Shown here: positions 1 to 6,421 of the stretch, one piece after another
Layout: each line of letters opens with the position of its first letter
How positions within the stretch are numbered: the first letter of the stretch is position 1
Origin: JAUIAI01 sp963976885
GTDB taxonomy: Bacteria; Pseudomonadota; Gammaproteobacteria; Burkholderiales; Burkholderiaceae_E
DNA length: 11,325 bases
Direction of reading: 5' to 3'
Assembly (NCBI GenBank): GCA_963976885.1
Contig: CAXBNM010000142.1
Coordinates: 1-11,325, forward strand
Program-made: the position numbers and the translations under genes
Notes under the pieces: model-generated
The model's input: the letters and a program-made list of their open reading frames with translations, nothing else
Databases searched by the model: none
Told to the model about the DNA's origin: nothing

Positions 1-363
1 GGTGGTCTGATACTCGAAAACCGCGGCATCCACATCGAGCGGTACTTCTTCGCCACTGAAGCGGCGAGCCTCGGCAGCGGCGTTTTTCAGATTGAATACG
101 GCGCGCGACACTTCGCCGCGTGCGTCATAGAGCGGCTTGCCGGCTTCGGCCACGATCAGGTCTACGAATTGCTGCTTCTTGTCGTGAATGAGTTGCGCGG
201 CGCGTTCAAGAATGTCGGCGCGCACAAAGCGCGGCATCTGCTTGAGTTGCTCAAAGGCTTTTTGTGCGCGGCCAATGGCCAACTCGATATCGGCAGCTTC
301 CGAAACCGGCATTTCTCCAACAACAGTGCCGTCATACGGCGACAAGATCGGCTCGACGGCCAT
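1..363 (-). CDS. Aldehyde dehydrogenase family protein, N-terminal part (runs off the window)
   Basis: The reading frame starts at the ATG at 363 and stays open to base 1, giving the first 121 residues; the rest lies beyond the left edge. It begins MAVEPILSPYDGTVVGEM and continues with an FEQLKQMPRFVRADIL segment and EAGKPLYDARGEVSRAV. This is the classic N-terminal pattern of NAD(P)-dependent aldehyde dehydrogenases (ALDH superfamily), which oxidise aldehydes to acids in the cytoplasm. The catalytic Cys and Glu lie in the missing part, so activity and substrate cannot be judged. The pattern would fit lactaldehyde, phosphonoacetaldehyde or semialdehyde dehydrogenase subgroups. An AGGAG site (370-374 on the complementary strand) stands 6 bases before the ATG and supports this start. 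The gene lies downstream of the LysR gene on the same strand, 104 bases away, so control by that regulator is possible but only inferred. Confidence 0.85.
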   Translation of the reverse strand, partial: MAVEPILSPYDGTVVGEMPVSEAADIELAIGRAQKAFEQLKQMPRFVRADILERAAQLIHDKKQQFVDLIVAEAGKPLYDARGEVSRAVFNLKNAAAEARRFSGEEVPLDVDAAVFEYQTT

Positions 364-389
364 GGTCTACTCCTAGCGTAATCACGTAA

Positions 390-399
390 CCACTAGTGG
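390..399. repeat. 10-bp perfect palindrome upstream of the aldehyde dehydrogenase gene
   Basis: CCACTAGTGG is identical on both strands and sits 26 bases upstream of the aldehyde dehydrogenase ATG, in the 104-base gap behind the LysR gene. Its position just outside the ribosome-binding site would suit an operator or the start of a leader. No clear -35/-10 pair was recognised. A single 10-base palindrome can occur by chance, so function is uncertain. Confidence 0.35.
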
Positions 400-467
400 A
401 CCATTTGCCTGTCGTGTGGCCAAGCCCGCAGCGGGGATGGCGGCCGTGTCAAAAACAGAACGCCGGT

Positions 468-1463
468 TCAGATATCGCGGCCGTTGCAGTGATCGAGCAG
501 CAGTTCAAGAAACTTCTGTGCCGATCGGGGCAGCTTGCGATGATGCGGCGTGATCACATCGAGGCTGCCGCGCGCGGAGTCCGGGTCGCGCAGCGCGATT
601 GAGCACAAGCTGCCGGCTTCATGGTCGGCGGTAAAGGTCAGCGGCGGCATGAACGACACAATGTCGGAGCTGCGTACGAGTGATTTGATCAGCTCGAGCG
701 AATCGGTTTCGTAGACGATGTCGAGTGAAATGCCGGCGGCTTCGGCGGCGTTGTCGATGATGGAGCGAATGCCGAAGGAGCGATCGGGCAGCGCCAGCCG
801 CGCGCCTTGCAACTCGGCCATGTCAATGCTGACCTTATTGGCAAGTGCATGACCGGGGCGACAGATCATTTGCAGGGGCTGGCGCACACGGCCTTGCAGG
901 ATGAGGTCTTCGCGCCCGGAGGTGTTGAAGGCCAGACCGATATCGGCATTGCCTTCGGCCACATGGCTGGCCACCTGATGGGTGCCATAGATACCCACCT
1001 GAAAGCGGATTTGCGGATGGCTGGCCGAAAATTTGCCCAGCAGGGCCGGCAGAAAGGTGCTGGTTGTGGCTTCGACGGCGGCAATTCGGCCGCTGCCCCG
1101 CCGCAATTGCCCGATATCTTCGATTTCAGCCCGGAACAAACCGATGCGAACCTCGCTCTCGCGCACATATTGCAACAGCACTTCGCCCGCTTCGGTAAGT
1201 TTCATGCCGCGTGAGGAGCGCTCAAACAAGGCCTGGCCGATTTCTTGTTCGAGATTGGAAATTTGCCGGCTGATGGCACTGGGCGCTACATAGAAGGTCT
1301 CTGACGCTTGCCTCAGTGAGCCTGAGGTTGCGACTTCGGCGAAGTATTGAAGAGCCTGGGGTTGCAGCATGGGGTGGCCGGTGAGCGTTTCGTTGTGCAT
1401 GCCAGAATCATGGGGGGCTGATTCTGGCAAGGTTGTGATGCCTCGTGCATGCTTGTTCGGCAT
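468..1463 (-). CDS. LysR-type transcriptional regulator
   Basis: The 331-residue product has an N-terminal winged helix-turn-helix (about residues 36-95: ALQYFAEVATSGSLRQASE, then VAPSAISRQISNLEQEIG and LFERSSRGMKLTEAG). A periplasmic-binding-protein-like effector domain follows to the C-terminus. LysR regulators bind DNA as tetramers and respond to a small-molecule inducer, often acting on a divergent gene, here the amidohydrolase. The start is uncertain. The ATG at 1463 has an AGGTGAT ribosome-binding site 6 bases upstream, a strong match. However, the family fold begins near the internal ATG at 1370, which would give 300 residues, the usual family length, but has no visible ribosome-binding site. 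An ATG at 1400 is a third option. The extra 31 residues are unusual, and their DNA carries a perfect inverted repeat (1400-1429). The effector cannot be told from sequence. Confidence 0.9.
   Translation of the reverse strand: MPNKHARGITTLPESAPHDSGMHNETLTGHPMLQPQALQYFAEVATSGSLRQASETFYVAPSAISRQISNLEQEIGQALFERSSRGMKLTEAGEVLLQYVRESEVRIGLFRAEIEDIGQLRRGSGRIAAVEATTSTFLPALLGKFSASHPQIRFQVGIYGTHQVASHVAEGNADIGLAFNTSGREDLILQGRVRQPLQMICRPGHALANKVSIDMAELQGARLALPDRSFGIRSIIDNAAEAAGISLDIVYETDSLELIKSLVRSSDIVSFMPPLTFTADHEAGSLCSIALRDPDSARGSLDVITPHHRKLPRSAQKFLELLLDHCNGRDI
1400..1429. repeat. Perfect 11-bp inverted repeat, candidate LysR operator or mRNA hairpin
   Basis: TGCCAGAATCA (1400-1410) and TGATTCTGGCA (1419-1429) are exact reverse complements separated by the 8-base spacer TGGGGGGC. 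The site lies 109-138 bases upstream of the amidohydrolase start. If the LysR gene starts at 1370, the repeat is in the divergent promoter region, a usual place for a LysR-family binding site. If it starts at 1463, the repeat is within the first 22 codons and would form a strong stem in the message. The inner bases contain ATC-N10-GAT, close to but not exactly the usual LysR dyad spacing. Confidence 0.6.
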
Positions 1464-1537
1464 CCGCGCATCACCTATTCTACCTTTTACCTTCTGGCTA
1501 AACCGTCGCCTCCCGCACGGTCCATCACTCGAGGCTT

Positions 1538-2803
1538 ATGGATATGCAGCGCACGATCATCACCAACGTCAAGATTTTTGATGGCACAAACGCCAGACTC
1601 TATCCCGGTGAAGTAGAAATTGTTGGTGATCGCATCAGCCGCGTGGTTTCCGGCACCGGCCAGAAGCTGCCGCGCGCGGAACAAAAGCTTGTCGATGGCG
1701 GCGGCGCAACGCTGATGCCGGGCCTGGTCAACAGTCACGGTCATCTCACCTATCCGGCGGTAACCACGCTCGAAGAGATCGGTCAGATGCCGGTGGAAGA
1801 GAATCTGCTCGAAGCGGTGCGCAATGCCAAACTGGTTCTTGATCTGGGCTTTACCACCGTCATCAGTGGCGCCGCGTCCAAGCCACGGCTCGACATCGTG
1901 CTGCGCAATGAAATCAATGCCGGCCTGATACCGGGGCCGAGAATTCTCGCCGCTTCGCCCGAAATGACCGTCTCGGGCGGGCTGGCCGATGGGGCACGTT
2001 GGGAGCGTGAAATTCCCGCCAACGGTCTGGTGGGCAATTCACCCAACGAGTTCCGGCGCCTGGTGCGGGAAATGGTGCGCGAGGGGGTTGACCTGATCAA
2101 GTTCAACAACTCGGGCGATTCTTTCTGTTACCCGCTGGCCGAGTCGTATACCAACCCGATGACTGCTGATGAAGTGGCCGCTATTTGCGAAACCACGCTC
2201 AATCTGGGCCGTCGCCTTGCCGCGCACGCGCATGCCGACAGCTCGGTCGCGCAGTGCATTCGCCACGGGGTCGAATTCATCTACCACGCCACCTTCATTA
2301 CCGACCCCACCGTCGAGGCGCTGGAGAGAGTCAAAGACAAGCATTTCGTGACGCCCGCGTTTGGCTTGCGCTACAACATTCATTTTGAATCGGCCGATTA
2401 CGGCATCACCGAAGAAATTTCCGAATCCATCGGCAACAAGCGCGAATTCGACGCCACAATTGAAGTGGTCAACAAGTTGCGCGAAGCCGATATCAAGGTC
2501 CTGCCTTTTGGCGACTACGGCTTCAAGATGATTCCGCTCGGCACCGATGCGCGCGACCTGCAGCACTTCGTCAAGTACTTCGGCTATCAGCCCTGGGAAG
2601 CCTTGCGCGCCGCCACTGCTTACGGTGGCGAGGCCTATAAGGTCGACAAGGTCGGGCAGATCAAACCCGGTTATCTGGCAGACATCCTGCTGATTGACGG
2701 TGATCCCATTGCCGACCTGTCGTTGCTGCTCGATCAGAAGAAGTTCCTGATGATCATGAAGGGCGGTCAGACCCATAAAGAACTGCCCGCAGTCGCTTCG
2801 TAG
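1538..2803 (+). CDS. Metal-dependent amidohydrolase (imidazolonepropionase/prolidase-like)
   Basis: This 421-residue protein has the amidohydrolase-superfamily layout. A small N-terminal beta-sandwich (TIITNVKIFDGTNA, residues 6-19) leads into a TIM barrel with the first metal motif N-S-H67-G-H69. The candidate carboxylated lysine is K188 in LIKFNN, the later metal histidines are H230 (AHAHAD) and H250 (IYHATF), and the catalytic-type aspartate is D326 (FGDYG). The C-terminus returns to the sandwich with KPGYLADILLIDGDP. The K188 signature suggests a binuclear zinc enzyme of the Xaa-Pro dipeptidase/imidazolonepropionase-like group that hydrolyses amide or cyclic amide bonds in the cytoplasm; the substrate is unknown. 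GAGG at 1531-1534 is only 3 bases from the ATG at 1538 but 9 from the ATG at 1544, so the protein may really start at M3 (MQRTIITN). It diverges from the LysR gene, which probably controls it. Confidence 0.88.
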   Translation: MDMQRTIITNVKIFDGTNARLYPGEVEIVGDRISRVVSGTGQKLPRAEQKLVDGGGATLMPGLVNSHGHLTYPAVTTLEEIGQMPVEENLLEAVRNAKLVLDLGFTTVISGAASKPRLDIVLRNEINAGLIPGPRILAASPEMTVSGGLADGARWEREIPANGLVGNSPNEFRRLVREMVREGVDLIKFNNSGDSFCYPLAESYTNPMTADEVAAICETTLNLGRRLAAHAHADSSVAQCIRHGVEFIYHATFITDPTVEALERVKDKHFVTPAFGLRYNIHFESADYGITEEISESIGNKREFDATIEVVNKLREADIKVLPFGDYGFKMIPLGTDARDLQHFVKYFGYQPWEALRAATAYGGEAYKVDKVGQIKPGYLADILLIDGDPIADLSLLLDQKKFLMIMKGGQTHKELPAVAS

Positions 2804-2827
2804 TTCCGACGCGCTTAGTTTGTTAGA

Positions 2828-2860
2828 GTCTGGGTCCTGTGCAATCAATCGGATCCAGAC
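2828..2860. repeat. Inverted repeat between the amidohydrolase and M20 peptidase genes
   Basis: GTCTGGGTCC (2828-2837) can pair with GGATCCAGAC (2851-2860) as a 10-base stem with one G-U pair and a 13-base loop. It lies 25 bases after the amidohydrolase stop and ends 24 bases before the peptidase start. There is no T-run after the stem, so a standard intrinsic terminator is not supported. It may act as a weak terminator, a processing site or an operator. It occupies much of the 81-base gap between two same-strand genes. Confidence 0.4.
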
Positions 2861-2884
2861 AATGCTCGAACAAGCGGTAGCCCC

Positions 2885-4348
2885 ATGAGGCTGGTCAAGC
2901 GCGGGCTTGCCACCCTGGCGGTAAGCTTGCTGGTGCTGCTGTGCGTACTTGTGGTCAACACGCTGCGCTTTGTGCCTGCCGACGACGCCAGGCCGGCCGG
3001 CGAACTGGCGCAGATTGCATTGCCGGATGCGGGCGAGGCGGCGCAGCGGCTCGCGCAGGCCATCCGGATGCCGACGGTGTCCAATGCCACCGAGAAGGAT
3101 TCTTACGAAGCCTTGTTGCGATGGCTGAAACAGACTTATCCGGCGGCTCACCGGGCCATGAATCTTGAAGTAGTGGCCGGTTTGACGCCGCTGTACCGCT
3201 GGACGGGACGCGATGCATCTCTGGCGCCCGTGTTGTTGGCCGCTCATTACGACGTGGTGCCGGCCGACGCAAGTTCTCTCGATCGCTGGACTTATCCGCC
3301 CTTTGACGGCGTGGTGGCGGACGGCTTTGTCTGGGGGCGCGGGGCGCTTGACAACAAAGGGACGATCGTCGCGATGTTCGAGGCGCTTGAGGCGCTGGCT
3401 GACACCGGCTTTCAGCCGCAACGCACCGTGTACATCAGTCTTGGCCATGATGAAGAAACCGGTGGCGAGGAGGGCGCACGCGCGGTGGCCGATGTGCTGC
3501 AAAGCCGTGGTGTGCGCGCCGCCTGGTCGCTCGATGAAGGCTCGTTTGTTCTCGACGGCATCATCAATGGCATCGAGCGCCCGGTGGCCAGTATCAATGT
3601 TGCCCAGAAAGGCTTCCTCACGTTGACCTTAACGGCGCACGGACAGGGTGGGCATTCCTCGATGCCCCCGCGTGAGACCGCCGTGGGCGTGCTGGCCATG
3701 GCCATCGACAAATTGCAGAAGGCGCCGGTGCCTGGTGGTCTGCGCGATGTGTCGGCCCAGTTTTTCGATGAATTGGCCCGGCATTTCCCGTTCGGTCAGC
3801 GCCTGTTGTTTGCCAACCGCTGGCTGTTCGGCCCGCTCATTGAGCGCGTGCTCAGTGCTACCCCGGCCACCAATGCGGTGTTGCGCACCACTACTGCGCC
3901 CACCATGTTGCAGGGTTCAGAGGCCGCCAACGTGTTGCCGACGCAGGCCATTGCCACGGTCAACTTCCGACTGCATCCTCGCGACACCATCGATGGGGTT
4001 GTGGCCTATGTCCGAGAAACGATCAATGACGAGCGCGTCGCTGTGCAGGCTTTCGAGCCTGACATGACCGAAGCGTCGGCGGTGTCAGACAGCCGGGCAG
4101 TGGGGTATCAGCAGATTCGCAGTGCCACGCAGGCGGCGTTTGGTGATGTCATTTTCGTCGCCGGTCTGACCGTTGCCGGTACCGACAGCACCCACTATGT
4201 ACGTATCGCGCAGGACTCTTACCGCTTCAATCCTTTCCTGTTCAATAGAAGTGACCTGACCCGGATGCACGGCATCGATGAGCGCTTGTCGGTGGAAAAT
4301 CTGGCCCGGGGCATGCTGTTCTATCAGCGCTTGCTGCGTGAGCAATAG
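2885..4348 (+). CDS. M20 family metallopeptidase, membrane-anchored (PM20D1/carboxypeptidase S-like)
   Basis: The 487-residue product starts with a short basic stretch and a hydrophobic segment (about residues 9-27), likely a signal anchor or uncleaved membrane helix that places the catalytic domain outside the cytoplasm. Expected M20 di-zinc ligands and catalytic residues are all visible: H121 and D123 (AHYDVVPAD), bridging D156 (GALDNKG), catalytic E190 followed by E191 (HDEETGGEEG), D217 (SLDEG) and H462 (MHGIDER). The dimerisation domain carries GGHSSMPP, and AGTDSTHY is typical of the PM20D1/CPS1 branch. Length fits that branch. Known members hydrolyse peptides with a free C-terminus or N-acyl amino acids; which applies here is not decidable. 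No strong ribosome-binding site precedes the ATG. The gene lies 81 bases behind the amidohydrolase and could share its transcript. It is convergent with the exporter gene, with 4 bases between stop codons. Confidence 0.9.
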   Translation: MRLVKRGLATLAVSLLVLLCVLVVNTLRFVPADDARPAGELAQIALPDAGEAAQRLAQAIRMPTVSNATEKDSYEALLRWLKQTYPAAHRAMNLEVVAGLTPLYRWTGRDASLAPVLLAAHYDVVPADASSLDRWTYPPFDGVVADGFVWGRGALDNKGTIVAMFEALEALADTGFQPQRTVYISLGHDEETGGEEGARAVADVLQSRGVRAAWSLDEGSFVLDGIINGIERPVASINVAQKGFLTLTLTAHGQGGHSSMPPRETAVGVLAMAIDKLQKAPVPGGLRDVSAQFFDELARHFPFGQRLLFANRWLFGPLIERVLSATPATNAVLRTTTAPTMLQGSEAANVLPTQAIATVNFRLHPRDTIDGVVAYVRETINDERVAVQAFEPDMTEASAVSDSRAVGYQQIRSATQAAFGDVIFVAGLTVAGTDSTHYVRIAQDSYRFNPFLFNRSDLTRMHGIDERLSVENLARGMLFYQRLLREQ

Positions 4349-4352
4349 GCAT

Positions 4353-4970
4353 TCAGCCCTTGGCAATCAGCACCGAGCCGCATCCAATCATCAACGCGCC
4401 GCCCAGTTTGCGCGGCAGGCTTGACGAGACACGCAGGCGCAAGCGTTCGACCAGGCTGGCAGCAAACAGCGCATAGGTGAGCTTGACGCCGCCGACGGTG
4501 AGTGCCGTGATGGCAACGATTGCGAACACATCGCCGGCGTCGACGCGGGTCATGTCAATCAGGGCCGGAAACAGGCTGGCGTAGAACAGGATGGCTTTGA
4601 CATCGCCCAGCGTCAGCAGCAGTCCGGCCAGAAAATCAGCGATCAATGATGATTTGCTGTTTGTGTTGCCTGGCAGCGCAAGCGGAGCGGTCGAGCGCAG
4701 CAGACCGATGCCAAGCCAGATCAGATAAACGCCGCCGCAAACCCTCACCACAAAGAACAAGGCGCCGAGCCAGTCGGCCAGCACGCTGACGCCGAGCAAC
4801 GCCATCGCCACAAAGACCAGATCACCGGCCACGACCCCGAGCGCCGCGCAGGCGCCGCTGAGACGCCCGGCGCGCGCCGAGCGCGCCACCACCAGTGCCA
4901 CGCTGGCGCTGGGCATCGCCGCCAGGGGCAACATGATCAATACCAGCGTCAAGGCTTCGAAAAGGCTCAT
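4353..4970 (-). CDS. LysE/RhtB family amino-acid exporter
   Basis: The product is about 205 residues, almost entirely hydrophobic, with some six predicted membrane segments. It starts MSLFEALTLVLIMLPLAAMPSAS, and the early Pro and small residues in the first helix are typical of the LysE/RhtB superfamily. The FVVRVCGGVYLIWLGIGLLRS segment (roughly residues 70-90) and LLTLGDVKAILFYASLFPAL (about 120-139, family pattern NPKAILF with the N-P replaced) are further hallmarks. Such inner-membrane carriers export amino acids or their derivatives by proton exchange; the substrate cannot be predicted. I chose the ATG at 4970 because the family pattern begins there, but a GTG at 4979 would add three residues. 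No good ribosome-binding site is visible for either. The GDVKA variant of the usual NPK(A/G) motif is a mild oddity. It is transcribed away from the zinc operon. Confidence 0.87.
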   Translation of the reverse strand: MSLFEALTLVLIMLPLAAMPSASVALVVARSARAGRLSGACAALGVVAGDLVFVAMALLGVSVLADWLGALFFVVRVCGGVYLIWLGIGLLRSTAPLALPGNTNSKSSLIADFLAGLLLTLGDVKAILFYASLFPALIDMTRVDAGDVFAIVAITALTVGGVKLTYALFAASLVERLRLRVSSSLPRKLGGALMIGCGSVLIAKG

Positions 4971-5000
4971 GTGGCACACGGATCCGGATAGACCCGGTCA

Positions 5001-5027
5001 AGTATAAGACGCTTGCCAGCTCGACAA
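5001..5027 (-). promoter_or_regulatory. Candidate promoter of the LysE-type exporter gene
   Basis: On the complementary strand TATACT (5001-5006) matches five of six bases of the -10 consensus. TTGTCG (5022-5027) matches four of six -35 bases at a short 15-base spacing. Transcription would start near 4994, giving a leader of about 24 bases. The first GCAAY-N3-GTTGC repeat (5030-5042) stands directly upstream, so the regulator of the zinc operon might also touch this gene. Read by eye only. Confidence 0.4.
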
Positions 5028-5029
5028 AC

Positions 5030-5042
5030 GCAATAAAGTTGC
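5030..5042. promoter_or_regulatory. Candidate operator, repeat copy 1 (possible Zur site)
   Basis: GCAATAAAGTTGC is an imperfect inverted repeat (GCAAT / GTTGC around three bases). It closely matches copy 2 at 5071-5083: the shared frame is CGCAAY-NN-AGTTGCAT including the flanks. It does not resemble the TGTTATAATATAACA-type Zur box of enterobacteria. Assignment to Zur rests on context: a zinc operon downstream and a Fur-family gene at its far end. Confidence 0.5.
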
Positions 5043-5057
5043 ATTAGTCGCGCTGCT

Positions 5058-5100
5058 CTTGTACTCTCTCGCAACTTAGTTGCATATAGAAGCGTACAAG
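5058..5100. repeat. 7-bp inverted repeat enclosing operator copy 2 and reaching the ribosome-binding site
   Basis: CTTGTAC (5058-5064) and GTACAAG (5094-5100) are exact reverse complements, centred within two bases of the inner GCAAC/GTTGC repeat. The right arm ends inside the AAGGGAG ribosome-binding site (5098-5104) of aztD. If transcription begins upstream of 5058, the leader could fold into a two-part hairpin touching the ribosome-binding site. If it begins after 5090, only a DNA role is possible. Confidence 0.4.
5071..5083. promoter_or_regulatory. Candidate operator, repeat copy 2 (possible Zur site)
   Basis: GCAACTTAGTTGC is a perfect 5-3-5 inverted repeat, 27 bases before the aztD ATG. 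It lies 41 bases (close to four helical turns) from copy 1, so both would face the same side of the DNA. A weak -10-like TATAGA (5085-5090) follows immediately, so binding here could block transcription. The outer pair CTTGTAC (5058-5064) and GTACAAG (5094-5100) encloses it nearly symmetrically. Confidence 0.5.
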
Positions 5101-5110
5101 GGAGTAGTCA

Positions 5111-6421
5111 ATGAAGGGTGAGGAATCAAGCGCGGCGCGCACGCCGTGGCAGAAACTATCGGCTTGCGTAGTCATCGGGCTGCTGGCCGCGGGCTGCGGT
5201 GGCAGCAACAATTCAACTGAGACCAACAACGATGACGCGGCTCATGACGACGCCGCGCATATTGAATCGGCGGGCCGATTGGCCATTACTCAAGCCGAAC
5301 TTGCCGGCGTGCACGTGATCGATCTCGACGGTCATCAGAGCCTGGCAACCGTGGCCACCAACTTTGTGCCGTCGGTGCTCTACGCGAGTCCTTCGCGCCG
5401 CTATGCGGTAGCGATCCAGCGCAACGACGATCTTGTCCAGTTCATCGATGGTGGGCTCTGGCAGGAAGATCATGTTGACCACCTGCACGACTATGAAGCC
5501 GACCCGGCGCTCGCAGCACTGCAGGTCAACGGTATCCGCCCGACTCACTATGAAGTCTTTGATGATGTTGCCGCCTTGTTCATGGACGGCAACGCCGAGA
5601 CCAGCCAGAACGCGGCAGTGGTCAGCGTCACCGATGCGAGTATCGAATCAGGGCAGACGCTGGCAACACTGGCCTTGCCCATGCAGATGCACGGCACTGC
5701 CGAGCCGCGCGGCCAATACCTGTTGTCCACCTGGCGCGCCCCGACCAGTGTCAATACCTTGCCGGAAATGGTCGAGTTGTATCGGCGTGACGAGGCCGGC
5801 TATGCGTTTGTCGAGCGCTTCGAAACTTCTTGTCCGCTACTGCATGGCAGTTTTTCCAACGAGCGCTATTCCGCCTTTGGTTGCGGAGATGGTGTGCTGG
5901 TCATTGAACAGAATGGCGATACCTTCAGTTCGTTCAAGATCGCCAACCCTGTCGGCATGCCTGAAGGTGATCGCATCGGTACGGTGCTGGGCCACCATGA
6001 ACTGACCAGTTTCATTGGTCTTGCCGGTGCCGGCGGCGTGTATGAGATTGATCCGGTGGCGGGCACCCTGACGATGATTGACTGGAGTGCCGACCGGACG
6101 CATGTTGCGCAGACCTTCGACCATGAAGCGGCCAATTTCCTGGTGCTTGATGATCTGGGCATGTTGCATGTGCTTGATGCCCGTAACGGCTGGGCATCGC
6201 GCGGTGCCGTTGCGGTAACGGGAAGTGTTTCCGAAGATCATCCGAATGCATCGCTCGACGCGCATCCGGCCGCTGCACAAGTTTTCGTGACTGATCCTCA
6301 GGGGCAACGCATCGTCGTCGTCGACACCGAATCGGTTGCCGTCTCCGATCAGATTCCACTCGCCTTCGTGCCGGGTGCGGTGCGGTGGCTGGGCATTGCG
6401 GAGAGTCACGGCCATGATTGA
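5111..6421 (+). CDS. aztD: AztD-like periplasmic zinc chaperone, predicted lipoprotein
   Basis: The start is well fixed: AAGGGAG (5098-5104) stands 6 bases before the ATG. The 436-residue product has a basic N-terminus, a hydrophobic stretch and a lipobox-like LLAAGC with C29, followed by Gly-Gly-Ser, so it is predicted to be lipid-anchored, probably to the outer membrane. The rest reads as a seven-bladed beta-propeller (FIDGGLW, MDGNAE, VYEIDPVAG, VTDPQGQRIVVVD). AztD family features include the His/Asp metal cluster E-D-H121-V-D-H124-L-H126-D just after FIDGGLWQ. A His-containing N-terminal linker has the repeat DDAAH (H45, H50). The conserved PTHYEVF, MHGTAEP and CPLLHG segments each carry a His. 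AztD proteins bind zinc in the periplasm and pass it to the binding protein AztC. Characterised AztD is soluble, so the lipid anchor would be different. It heads the zinc operon; its stop overlaps the next gene by 8 bases. Confidence 0.85.
   Translation: MKGEESSAARTPWQKLSACVVIGLLAAGCGGSNNSTETNNDDAAHDDAAHIESAGRLAITQAELAGVHVIDLDGHQSLATVATNFVPSVLYASPSRRYAVAIQRNDDLVQFIDGGLWQEDHVDHLHDYEADPALAALQVNGIRPTHYEVFDDVAALFMDGNAETSQNAAVVSVTDASIESGQTLATLALPMQMHGTAEPRGQYLLSTWRAPTSVNTLPEMVELYRRDEAGYAFVERFETSCPLLHGSFSNERYSAFGCGDGVLVIEQNGDTFSSFKIANPVGMPEGDRIGTVLGHHELTSFIGLAGAGGVYEIDPVAGTLTMIDWSADRTHVAQTFDHEAANFLVLDDLGMLHVLDARNGWASRGAVAVTGSVSEDHPNASLDAHPAAAQVFVTDPQGQRIVVVDTESVAVSDQIPLAFVPGAVRWLGIAESHGHD

Noticed and set aside
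807..1214. Plus-strand open frame of 135 codons inside the LysR gene
   Set aside because: It is antisense to the conserved LysR reading frame and has no family features or ribosome-binding site.
1395..1452. GTGCATGC occurring twice, at 1395-1402 and 1445-1452
   Set aside because: An eight-base word with a palindromic core repeated 50 bases apart is weak evidence; the 11-bp inverted repeat nearby is a much stronger signal.
2039..3502. Minus-strand open frame of 487 codons
   Set aside because: It spans antisense to two well-supported genes and their gap; the composition is His- and Arg-rich with no family pattern, so it is a shadow frame.
4331..4345. TTGCT-GCGTG-AGCAA hairpin at the end of the M20 gene as a terminator
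   Set aside because: The stem is only five base pairs, lies inside the coding region, and has no T-run after it.
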